Shown here one piece after another: positions 1 through 9,953 of a stretch of DNA of 64,000 bases. The notes beneath the pieces are model-generated. The model was not told the DNA's origin. It was given only the letters and a program-made list of their open reading frames with translations, and ran no database searches. The stretch spans positions 2,968,963-3,032,962 of the forward strand of contig JACAXG010000105.1 in NCBI GenBank assembly GCA_018881555.1, written 5' to 3'. Made by a program: the position numbers and the translations under genes. How positions within the stretch are numbered: position 1 is the first letter of the stretch; each line of letters starts with the position of its first letter. This DNA comes from Amblyornis subalaris. Taxonomy: Eukaryota > Chordata > Aves > Passeriformes > Ptilonorhynchidae.

Positions 1-3000
1 AAAAACATCTATTGAGCAGCAGGGCTTCAGAACTTCTGTTCAGTTTTACTGAAGGTTGCCAAATCCAGTCACGACTGCTCTGTGTAGTTGGCACCACATT
101 CAACATTTATTCTCCACCTGCTCTGATTGCATTCATTACTTACAGAAATCTACACAAAGACCGTGTGAAGAATCTGAGACAGAAAGACAGAAAAAAAATC
201 TATATAGTTTTTATCTGAGTCTGGAAACAAGTAATGTGAAGATTTATAGATTTGCTTCTGTGTATGTCTGCTATATGCTTGTGCCCATTCAGGGCTGAAC
301 TGTAGTATTCAATCTGCACATTTTGCCACAATGTACACAAATTTGTGATTTTTAAAATGACACAGCAAAATCAAAATCTTTCATCCTGTTCCTAAAACAT
401 GTTGAAAGGATTTGTGCCAAATTAAGATAAAAAAACCTGTTGAGTCTATTTTTTATTTTTACTTGTGTCTCAGCTTTCGAAAAGCAAGTTGTTCATGATT
501 TCTTTCTACCTTTTTTTATTGGCAACTGGTAAAACAGCCAGGCTGCTAGAAAAGGAAACGAGCTCTTCCTGTGTTCCTGTGGGGTGGGATAAAGGGTCTT
601 GGTTTAGTTCCTCTTTTGAACCTGCTCAGTGTTAGAATGCAAAACGATGTCCTAGAAAGATTCTGAGACAGCATGACTTCATGTTAGTTAAGAGAAGACA
701 CATACACATGTGTGAATATCAGAACATTTAGAAGCTGCCATGCTGGATCAGCTCAGAGATACTTTTAGTCAAGTATGCTGTTCCAGAAAGGGTTTGTCCA
801 GGATACCTTAGGAAAAGTGTATAACCACCCCTCCCCCCTCAACCTATTTCAGGGTTATCCTTCCATTCTAAATTCTATCAATCACTTGTTTAGGGATTGG
901 AGGTTGGTGATGTAGATATCTGGCTACTACCAACAGTACTGAATCACACAGGCACCACATTGCTTATGTACTCTTACATGCTCTGAAACAGGTGATGATG
1001 ATATATCTTGGTCATAAGGATATGAAGCAGTCTTGAGTTGATAAACCAGCCTGATGTTGTTTAAAATAGATCTTTAAAGATATCCGTAACTTTTTTAATT
1101 TTCCATTTTTAAACAGAACAAGAATTTTCAGTTAATGAAGATTTCTGATTCTATTAAACAAATGATTGCATTCTCTTTAGAAAGCAGCTGTGATATGATG
1201 CAGTTAAGCTAATAAAAGATGTGTGAACCCCCAGTAATCAGAACATGAAATACATAAGAATGAATGCACAGGAATGGAAGATGGATATTTCCCTCTGCAG
1301 AATCATTGCTCAAACATCTTTGCCTGATCTGTGTTCTTTTTTAAATAGATGGGGAAAGAGAAATTTTTTTTGAAATATTTATAATGTTGTGATTTATTAT
1401 TATGTGGTTTATCTTCCATGTGACCTTTTGAGGCCAGAGTTTCCACTGGTTATACATCTCAAGGTTAAAAGAGAACTCCTTTAAAGTGCTTTTTGGATTG
1501 TAGCCCTAACTGTTTCGCATAGTTGCTACATTAGGAGAACAAAAAATTGCTACCCCATTTCTGTTTCGCAGGTATAAGATAAAGCAAAGAAAGCTTTTTA
1601 AATGCCCAAAAGAGCAACGAAATATTTGCCTCCACACTACAAATAAACAGAAACTACTTCCAGTTTATTAATGGTCAGAGCACAACCACACTACAAATAA
1701 ACAGAAACTACTTCCAGTTTATTAATGGTCAGAGCACAGCAGACAGGGCAGTTCTGCCAATAAGTTTGTCCTACATCAGCTCAGGCTCTTAGAAGGCCCA
1801 GCTTGCATTGACTCAGTAACCTGTGAGCTTATGCAAATCACGGTGTAGGGTCAGATATTTAACATATTTACCATTGTATTATAATTTCACAATGCTTCAC
1901 TATGCATCTTATATCCATTATATCATGGACTTCTTGTTGTTGACATATTATTTTAAATATGAAAAAGTATAATTTTTCAGACTTAGTAAAAAGCCATGTT
2001 CCTGCATACACAAACTTTGGATGGAAAACTAAACATGCTATAGTAATAATCAGTGTTGTCATGGGTGAATAAATAAAACATTATTGAATCCTTAAAGAGA
2101 CAAAGCCATTTGTGCTGGGTTTTTTGGGGGGAGAATGTATTGCTCTACTTTGTTAAGCTTAAAAGCAACTTTCACATGATAGTGTTATAGAGCAATTATA
2201 ATAAAACAAAAGCAATGTTTTGATGACAGTGCAACAATGAAGCATCATTTCTTTTGCTAGTTTTGAAATGAGAACTCTTTTTGCCATTCTATTTGCATTT
2301 CATGTGCATAATACATCTAAAGTAGTCTGAATTTACAACACGCATTTATCACAAACCAGAAAAGATGAGCTAATATCTAATCTTTACATTTTATGCTTTC
2401 TCAATATGTCAAGCAATAATCATACTCTTCACACAGCGATAGAGTATGAGTCAGTAGCTAATTCAAGGACTACCTGTTGTTTATCAATATATGCACAAGA
2501 AATGAAAATCTTAAATTTCATGTTCTTGGTCTCTTTTTATCACCTTCTGTTCCTTTGGAAACATTCATTTTTNAAATCCCTTTATAACCGAAATACACTT
2601 TTCCCTTTGCATTTTCCAAAGTGAGGCAGAAACATAACAGATTACTTTACAGAAAAGAAATACACAGCTGCTTACCTCGATTCCTTACATAGACTTTCCT
2701 ATAATTTATTTCACGACAGTTTGCATCACAGCAGTTTACATCATGAGAGACATTCCATTGCTAAAGCTGTTTGTGTTTAAGACAAATGGTATTTTANAAG
2801 TCTTCTCTGAAAAAATATATTTCGTTGTTTTCTTTGTGTGTTTTCTGGTTTTCCTTCACTTCTTGCAGAACTTGGATGACAAGTCCATTAGGTGCCCAAG
2901 GATATATTAAAATCTGAAATATAACCTCTACTCATAATTTAGGGGCTTCAGTAACATGCAATGAAAAGTATGTCAGATATTCTTACATGACATTTAAGAA

Positions 3001-3408
3001 TGTATATTCTTTTTCCTTACAGCTGTCTAGGTTTAATCAAAAAAAAGTAAGTTTATCACTTTCAGCCTCAATGATGCATCTTTCTGTTATGACTGTGCAT
3101 GTGCATGTGGTGCTCTTCTTGCAAGACCCCAAGGAACTCTTGCAGTCCAGGCATTTTCACAATATTTGCTCCTCTAGAGCTTTTCCTGTTGAGTTGCAAT
3201 TTTTATGGATGCNTATTAAACTGAGGGAAAACACTCAGACAGGTATTTAGGATTGATAATTTACTTAGCTTATTTAAAACTCATTTCAATTCATATGTAA
3301 AGGCTGTAAAAAGGCATGGCTCATTATTTTTCATTTCATTTACAAAAAGATGGGCGTTAGAGATCTTAAGTGAAGAATTTCACAATCCTTTTGCAGAGAA
3401 TCTCTGCC
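1..3408. other. AT-rich spacer, no gene seen
   Basis: No open reading frame here exceeds about 90 codons and none resembles a protein family I know. There is no tRNA, rRNA or recognised transposon. The only structure I can support is the 54-bp tandem duplication at 1632-1739, listed separately. A weak octamer-type motif (atgcaaat, about 1833) stands alone and is expected by chance in AT-rich DNA. Confidence 0.7.
1632..1739. repeat. 54-bp tandem duplication, two near-identical copies
   Basis: A unit starting ccacactacaaataaacag occurs at 1632-1685 and again directly at 1686-1739. By eye the copies differ only at the last base of the unit (a versus g). There is no spacer between them. Such near-identity in neutral DNA means a recent duplication, or an assembly artefact that doubled one unit. 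The unit does not match any repeat I recognise. Confidence 0.95.
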
Positions 3409-3858
3409 TCCTGCTTGTCAGGGCCCTGAGGGCACTTAACAGCTTTACTGTCTTTGTATCTTCCCCCTCCCCTGCCCAAGGCCAGGGGTCAATTACAGCC
3501 CCCTGGGGCTGTCAGTTCCTACCCCAGTGGCCCCACAGCAGGTAGTCTCCAACTCCTTACAGCTCTGCCCTGCCCGGCCATAGCCACACCAAGCCAGGCT
3601 CACCCACATGGGGTGACAATTTTCCTGGGGGTTTGGTCTGTCCCTGTCCCCAGGGAGGTGCAGGGCTGGGGCTGCCCTGGCTTCCCTGGCTGCCCTGCTC
3701 TTGGCCGAGATGCGGGATGGGCCCTGGCAGCTGGGCCCTGCCCTGCCCAGTGCCATGGGGACTGCCCTCTGCTCCCACTTCCCAGAGAGCAGCAGGCCTG
3801 CCTGGTACCATGGCACTGCCCCTGTAGCAAGGTTTCCTATGGAACATCTGGACACCAT
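3409..3858. other. GC-rich, CpG-depleted block of unknown origin
   Basis: This block is far richer in G and C than its surroundings, with many runs of ccctg, ggcc and cctgg. Across roughly 3480-3830 I count only three CpG dinucleotides, so it is not a CpG island; it looks like an old GC-rich repeat that lost its CpGs through methylation decay. It is open in several frames on both strands (up to 146 codons from 3454 on plus, 121 codons on minus). That is expected when stops are rare in GC-rich DNA, and no domain is visible. It ends where the tRNA-derived SINE begins, so it could be an older repeat into which the SINE inserted. Confidence 0.55.
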
Positions 3859-3932
3859 TTCCTATTAGCTCACTTTGTCAGAGCCTGGTGCTAATAACAC
3901 CAAGGTCCTGGGTTCAATCCCTGTATGGGCCA
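3859..3932 (+). pseudogene. tRNA-Ile(AAT)-like head of the SINE
   Basis: This segment has the length and the D-, anticodon- and T-arm sequences of tRNA-Ile with anticodon AAT. The first bases (ttccta instead of the expected GGCCGG-like acceptor strand) cannot pair with the 3' strand gggcca. It is therefore a tRNA-derived part of a retroposon and not a functional tRNA gene. Confidence 0.8.
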
Positions 3933-4000
3933 CTCACTTAATAGTTGGACTTGATGATCCTTTTGGGTCCTTTCCAGCTCAGAATATTCTGTGATTCTAT
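3859..4000 (+). mobile_element. tRNA-Ile-derived SINE with CR1-type tail (TguSINE1-like)
   Basis: Bases 3859-3932 (74 nt) follow a tRNA-Ile(AAT) from end to end. They include an A box (ttagctcac...), the anticodon region tggtgctaataacaccaagg, the B box ggttcaatcc, and a terminal gggcca. The acceptor 5' strand has decayed, so this is not a working tRNA. From 3933 the sequence turns into a CR1-like 3' end: ttggacttgatgatcc, then cctttccagctc, then attctgtgattctat. A tRNA-Ile head on a CR1 tail is the known architecture of the passerine SINE TguSINE1, which is moved by CR1 enzymes. The element is short and somewhat diverged, so it is an old copy. Internal A and B boxes would have been its RNA polymerase III promoter. 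Confidence 0.85.
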
Positions 4001-7000
4001 ATAACACAGCATCACCATGATGGCTGGGGACTGATTTAAATCTGACCAAAGTACCATCACGGCATCAATCTGCCATGTGATGTTGACTCTCCTGGCACCA
4101 GTGTTGCTGCTTTCTCTATGTGGTGGTAGCACCTGGCTGCATACTCCTTTTGGTTCTTCCAGAGGAACCTTAAACTGGCATAGCTGTTATGTAAACACCC
4201 TTTTTAATTTTATTCCTTTTTTTTTTTTTGGTAATGCAATTTGCAGTCAACTTTTGTGTAGAAATGATTTCAAGTTATTTAAAAAGTGACTCGGGTTCAT
4301 GAACAACTGTCTGAATGAGTGGCGGAGTTTTCTGAGAGTTAGGTGCCCAATCCACCTATGTGAATTTTCACATATGTTAAAAGAGTTACTTCATGGGATA
4401 TGCATCTGCATTTTCTTTACAAATTAACAACTTTGACATTTTTCCTTTGTAAAGGGTTTCTCCCTATTCCCCTTCCCCTTGATAATTATTTTACCATTAT
4501 GTTTTTCTTTATTTTGTCTGTAGGAACTTGATTCAGTTTCCCACACAAAGGTGGCTAGTGACATTTGGACTGGCTGGTAGTATCATACCTGGCCTTCAGC
4601 TGCAGGTTCAGACAGGAGTACATCNATCAAAGATCCTTTTTTCTATCTGCCAATGCAAAGATGAGGGATCAGATGACCTAAAATTCTCCAGATTACAGCA
4701 GCTGGCCACAGAAAGACAACTAAATAATTTCAGACCACTCTGTCTTGCATGTCTTTTCTTTCTTTCTTTTTGCTTCTATTAAGGCTCTCTCTACTGAAAG
4801 CACATTTTGAGATTAAGAATTAACTATGCACCTTTACACATGAGCAGGGTGTGTGGAGTCCCATTCCAGACAATGGAGCCATGGATCTTTGAAAGCAATT
4901 CAGTGGATCAGCTGCTAAAGATATCTAGCCCTTGCCTTTTGCTGTCATTTACCTGTTTTGAAACTGTTTGTGACATCTCTTTGCTGTTTTTTCAACAATC
5001 ACAAGTGCTTGTAATATCAAGTAATACACATGAGCATTTTACTTTATTACCAGATATAAAAATCAGAATAACAAGATACTATACTCTACCCAGATGACGA
5101 TTATTTGTGTGTTCCTGACCACAACAGCCAGGCCTGCTGTACTCTAATGAGGTAGATTCTTGCAGTGTTTTTCAGACTTCAGATCCAATCTCATTTGTTC
5201 ATATTCTTCTTTTTTATTGTTTTTTTTCTCCAGAAAACAACATCAGCAACATCCAATACACTTTATTTAAATTTTTTGTCATGAAGGAACTCAAGGAGAA
5301 TATATCTACATTTATGCTTCAATTTATTCTCAGAGAAGTTTTTAGTCTGCCACACTTTTTCTCCTGTTTGACACAATATCAATTGGCCTTATTTTACATT
5401 CTGTCATGTTTTAGTCTTTGTATAATAGTATGCCATGCACAGTCCTAGAGTATCTGATTATCTCTTCAACTCTGTCTAACTAGGGGAGAGGTAAGAAAGA
5501 AAGAGAATAAATGCAATACTAGACAAACCCATTGGAGCAAGGCACAATCCATATACACAAAATGACTGCAGGCTCAAAGAAATAGTTGTTTTCCTTACAA
5601 TCCTCCATCTTAANTAAGTCCTGTCTCATATCCATCAGCCAGCTGCCTATCTTGCACAATGTAGTGTTTACAGTGGCAATAAGCCCCTGTGTTTAAAACT
5701 GGGTCTTACCTCAGGCATCTGTTTTAGGGAGAACTGAATAACAAGTACTTTGAATCATGACTTGAATCCCACCATTGGTGTTTATTACTAAGAACTGTAT
5801 CTATCTTTCTCGTTGCAAACAGCCTAAAAAGTTGATGATAGTGGTTAGTGATAGAATATTAGTAACTAGAAATTCTNGGCATGCAAGAATCTGTTTGTTT
5901 TCAGACAAAGTAAATAAAAAAAACATGAGGTAATATCTTGTTACCCTCCAATACTGCCTGCAAAGTTCTGACTGAATTTGAAGGATTTCACCTACAGTCC
6001 CTGAGCTGACAATCATACAGACAGCATCTTAGCTCTGTCAGCAGCTGAGACCTCTAAACACATCAAGGGAGAAATAGGGCACAAGTAGGTAATAGCAGAA
6101 CTAATACCAAATACTCGGTCTTCCTTATTTTTCTTAGTCATTATGTGATGGACAAAATACTATTTTCAAAAGTAAGAAAAACTAAGCAGAAAAAAGTTAC
6201 CTGAAATTATGCAGAAAATGATAGATTTAGTAGCACCAAAAATCTCCAGTGAGCTAGTTTTACTTTTTTATAGTACTTGTCACCATGGCAGCCAAATGTC
6301 TGTAGCAGAAAGTGGCATGTGTTGGATGTATTAGATAATGGATCCTCACAAATTGCAGCTATACAAAAAAGAAAAAAAAAGAAAAAAAAAAAAAAGATTG
6401 CTTTCCTGATAACCTGTTGTCCTAGAAAGGTAAATGGGTAGTTCTTGAATTTTTTAAAAGTAGGATGAATGCTAGTGCGTAGATTGTCAATAAAAAAGAT
6501 GCAGGGAAACTAAATCAGTTCTTTGATATGCAGTAAAGCCTGAATTTTTCCCTATTCTTTTCCGGGGGCTTCTAGATATCTGCTTGAGCCCCCTATGCAA
6601 AACACTCTCCTCTGAAGTGGCCTGTAAAAATAAAGAAGTAATAAAATAGATTTCAAGATACTCATCAAAAAGGAAAAAATAATACTTCCATCTTTTGGCA
6701 AACTAATTTGTAACTGCAGCTAAAATCAGCCTAACTTAACTATTTCAACCTCTGCCGAACAATTTTATAAGTAGCAGCTGAATCCCAACAATTACTCCAC
6801 AAAACATTTTTTATTCTGCATTTGAATCACACTATCATTTTCACATTTATTTGAAAACTAAAATGGTTCTTAAGAATAATTATCTTCAAAACTCCAAAGT
6901 TTTCCTCCAGAAAGCTGATTTTAAGAGCCACACAAAATTTTTCTCTGTAATTTCATCACTGTAGAAGCAATTCATTGTGTAGATAATGCAAAACTCTTGG

Positions 7001-7159
7001 TTTCCAGCCGTGTTCCAAATTTTCCAGGTAAAGATGGATTCCAGAAGGCATTTTTTTCTGTTATCTGCAATAAAATGTCACATCTGGGGAGCAGAAAAGC
7101 TTAAAATGCTGCATGAATGAATGCAATTTGAAGCCCACCCCTTTTTCTGAGTATCCAGC
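4001..7159. other. AT-rich spacer, no gene seen
   Basis: There is no recognised gene or interspersed repeat. It contains a T run at about 4218-4231 and an A-rich run interrupted by G at about 6364-6397, both simple-sequence tracts. A short inverted repeat (gggggct at 6564-6570, agccccc at 6587-6593) could form a 7-bp stem; I attach no function to it. Confidence 0.65.
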
Positions 7160-8051
7160 TGTCTCCGTTAAAGACAATTNAAGGGGTGGACACTCCAAAA
7201 TGAGTTATCTCCCCTTTCAGTTTAACTATTCCCCTTTCACCAATAAGGACAGACGAATGCAAGAAGAGATAAGTGAAAAAATAACAGTTTACTAAGAAAC
7301 GAAACAGCAACACGCAAAATAACAGTAAACAATCACTAGATGCAAAAGTGCTGAATCCTGTTGACGCCCGGAAGCAAAGGAAAAACATGGCGGAGAAGCC
7401 CCGCCCCCAATATGGTGGCATCTGTAAAAGACTGTGTGGTCCAAGGGACAAAGCCAAGATGGCAGAGAAGCTCCACTCGGCTCAACCTTCCCCCCAGAAA
7501 AAAAACTGTGAAGGTGGGAGTTTATGAAGAAGTTTTGGTAGCAGATTGGGGTTGCCAGCACTGTCTGGAGCAGCTCTGAACCTGCCGCGTCAATTTCTCT
7601 GCTCCTCTTTGGCCAGCTGGACCCAGTTGGTGCCGGTGCCGCACCTCCGAATTACTGCTGTGTTGTGGGGGAACAAAAATGGACTTGCTGGGTGCTGAAA
7701 CTTGCAGCCCTGGCCCCGACGAGTCTGGCTCCAGAGATGGGGGTTGCGCCTGGCAATCATGGCCAAAACATGTTCCAAAGCCCAGGGGGAAAAAAAAAAG
7801 GCAAAGTAGAGCTTCTGCCTTGTGATACCTCAGCTTCTCAGTAGCTCAGCGAGAACAAAAGAGAAAGAGGCTCTGTGTGAGTGTCCTCCCACTCTCAAAG
7901 GGACCCTGGCACCCCCTGCCTCACTAACCCGGGGCCAGACNTCTCGGCTCTGCTCCCGGCCCTTGGGTCTTCGAGGGACAGTAACTATGGTGGGCAGGTT
8001 GGCGTAGCACAGGTAGGAATACAGTACACATTGTTTGGGTTACCCAGGACA
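7160..8051 (-). mobile_element. Solo LTR of an endogenous retrovirus (minus strand), 892 bp
   Basis: Read on the minus strand it begins TGTCCTGGGTAACCC and ends GGAGACA. The flanks are ccagc (7155-7159) and ctagc (8052-8056), a 5-bp target-site duplication with one transition. Its 3' half matches the plus-strand LTR at 19131-19714 once reverse-complemented, including the segments around TTAGTAAACTGTTA, CTTATTGGTG and AATTGTCTT. A TATA-like cataaa lies near 7525 and an AGTAAA polyadenylation-type signal at 7288-7293, both on minus. Three ATGGCGG/ATGGTGG/GATGGCAG motifs sit between them. No gag, pol or env lies next to it, so it is a solo LTR left after LTR-LTR recombination. The 5-bp duplication fits ERVL-like or some class I elements better than avian ERVK (6 bp). 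Confidence 0.85.
7385..7465 (-). promoter_or_regulatory. Cluster of three YY1-like motifs within the LTR
   Basis: Three motifs of the AANATGGCGG type lie within 81 bp: acatggcgg (7385-7393), aatatggtggc (7409-7419) and caagatggcag (7455-7465). On the LTR sense strand they read as GCCATNTT. The core matches the known YY1 recognition sequence CCGCCATNTT. The related LTR at 19131 carries four similar motifs in the corresponding part. Binding is inferred from the motif only. Confidence 0.5.
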
Positions 8052-9364
8052 CTAGCCTGTAACTGAAGCTAGAGATTAAAGGAATTATTACAAGTATGTG
8101 TTACTCTGAGAGGCAAGTGGCCTCATAAATATCTCTGTAAAATAAATATCCTAGATAAACTGATAGTAGAAGGTATAACTCCTTACGAGAAACTGAAGTC
8201 TGGGAATAAAACTGGATTTTTAATGCCTGGATGAACAGAAGTGGGAAACAACAGAAAGCTGACAGGCGGTTTGAGAAGAAAATGAACAGGTTAACTACCA
8301 TTAGTATCTAATATAGTCAAAGTACATTTCCTTCTGTACAATGAGTGGTACAGGTTTCTGAAATATGACATGTCTACTCCTGTTCCTCCTTTTGTTTTTG
8401 GGGTTTTTTTGGGTGAAATAGACCCACTGAGATAAAAGTAAAAAGGAATGCTTTTATCTAATGGAAAAAAAAAAAAAAAACACCACATGTATTTTATCAG
8501 TGCAGAGAATTCATTCTTCCTTTCAGGTCAATACTTTTATCTCGGTATATCCCCAAGGTAGAATAAGAAGAGAGGTATTTTGTCCCCAAATCCACAAGAA
8601 TATATGTGTTTCTGATTGTCAGGTAAATAACATTGCAGAAAGTATTTGATCACATACTTCTTAGAACAGAGCTGATTTGCATAGTCCTAGATTAAAGTAT
8701 AGGCACAGGGAATTCATGTCTGTGCATAGTACCCAGTAGAGTCATGGCTATTTCATCTTTGCAAGCTATTTTCTATGTGTCTTTGTATTTCAGGAAATGT
8801 GTAGTCTGTTTTTGTCTGCATAATAACCAAAGGATAACAAATCCAAGACACACTTCAGTAAAGTGAGAAGGTATGAGTGGAGTAGCTTCAACAACGTTTG
8901 GGAGTTTTGCTCAGTTTTTCAAATAAAAGCAACATATCTATTTATCTCAAGGGCAGCTCCTTAGGGAATAATGGTGAAATCCAGAAATTTTTTATGGACT
9001 GAGAGATGCCTGTAATAGAGTTCTAGCTATATCAAACACAAGTCAGGGAAAACGTAAACTATGAAAGCAAAAAATATTTATTTTGTTAATTGCTACATTT
9101 TATCCTATACCTTGTTTGCTGATAGCCTTTTCCCCTTTCTTTCAATTCGGATGCATCCATTTATCCTTCTTTCGTCTATTATTGTCTTTTCCCAATGAGC
9201 CTCTTTTTATAATGAATTATTATTACAACAAGAAGGTGGCTTGTCTGGAGTTTCTGCAACAGGGACTGGTCCAAGCTCAGAGGGTAAACCTGTACTACAA
9301 TGGGCTGCAAAACTGTAGCTGACATTGGTATCACAGAATGAACCTGGAAAAGGCTCTTCTCTTC
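8052..9364. other. Spacer between two LTRs
   Basis: No gene was recognised. A poly-A run lies at about 8462-8479. The last 150 bases (about 9210-9364), just upstream of the next LTR, are slightly richer in G and C. They could be a remnant of retroviral internal sequence, but I see no primer-binding site, polypurine tract or recognisable coding motif, so this is not claimed. Confidence 0.6.
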
Positions 9365-9953
9365 TGCTGGTTTTGGCCAGGGTGGAGTTAACTTTCTTCA
9401 CAGTGGCTGGTATGGGACTGGGTTTTGGATTTGTACTGAACAACAGGTTGATAACGTAGAGATGTTTTTGTTGTCGCTGAACAGAGCTTACACAGAGTCA
9501 AGGCCTTTTGTGCTTTTCGTACTGCCACGCTGGCAAGGAAGTTGGGGGGTGCTTGGAAGGTTAGGAGGAGACACAGCTGGGACAGCTGACCCAAACTGAC
9601 CCAAGGGATATTCCAGACCATATGGCATCATGCTCAGTATATAAAATGGGAGGAAGAAGGAGGAAGGAGGGACATTCGGAGTGATGTCATTTTCCTTCCC
9701 AAGTCACCATCACATGTAATGGGGCCCTGCTCTACTGGAGACGCCTGAACACCTGCCTGCCCATGGGAAGCAGTGAATTAACTCCTTGTTTCGCTTTGCT
9801 TGTGTGCATGGCTTTTGCTTTCCCTATTAANTTGTCTTTATCTCAACCCACAAGTTCTCTCACTTTAACCCATTTTCTGCCCAGTACTACTGGTGGGAGA
9901 GTGGCCGAGCTGCTGTGTGGGGCTTGGCTACTGGCTGGGGTTAAACCATGACA
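9365..9953 (+). mobile_element. Avian ERV LTR of a widespread type, 589 bp
   Basis: The sequence starts TGCTGGTTTTGGCCAGGG and soon reads GTTAACTTTCTTC, a diverged form of the start of a common bird LTR (TGTCCTGGTTT...). It ends GGTTAAACCATGACA. In between are a strong TATA box (tatataaaa, 9638-9646), a purine-rich stretch just downstream (ggaggaagaaggagg), an ATTAA(N) polyadenylation-type signal at 9826-9831, and tttatctcaaccca typical of the R/U5 segment. Order and orientation place transcription on the plus strand. I could not find a target-site duplication: the flanks are ctcttc (left) and atatag (right). The element may be a recombinant, or one boundary may have been lost. No internal retroviral genes are attached. 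Confidence 0.85.
9638..9646 (+). promoter_or_regulatory. TATA box of the LTR at 9365-9953
   Basis: The motif tatataaaa in the context ctcagtatataaaatggg sits at the usual U3/R position of this LTR type, about 180 bp before the ATTAA-type polyadenylation signal. It would have directed proviral transcription rightwards. Confidence 0.7.

Noticed and set aside
3454..3894. 146-codon open frame, proline- and glycine-rich
   Set aside because: It lies in GC-rich DNA where stops are rare, overlaps comparably long frames on the other strand, runs into the SINE head, and shows no domain.
3859..3932. Functional tRNA-Ile gene
   Set aside because: The acceptor 5' strand is decayed and the sequence continues directly into a CR1-like tail, so it is a SINE head.
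6564..6593. Short hairpin (gggggct/agccccc) as a regulatory RNA
   Set aside because: A 7-bp stem with a 16-base loop is too weak and has no supporting context.
9207..9364. Retroviral internal remnant left of the LTR at 9365
   Set aside because: No primer-binding site, polypurine tract or protein motif can be seen; kept only as a possibility in the spacer note.
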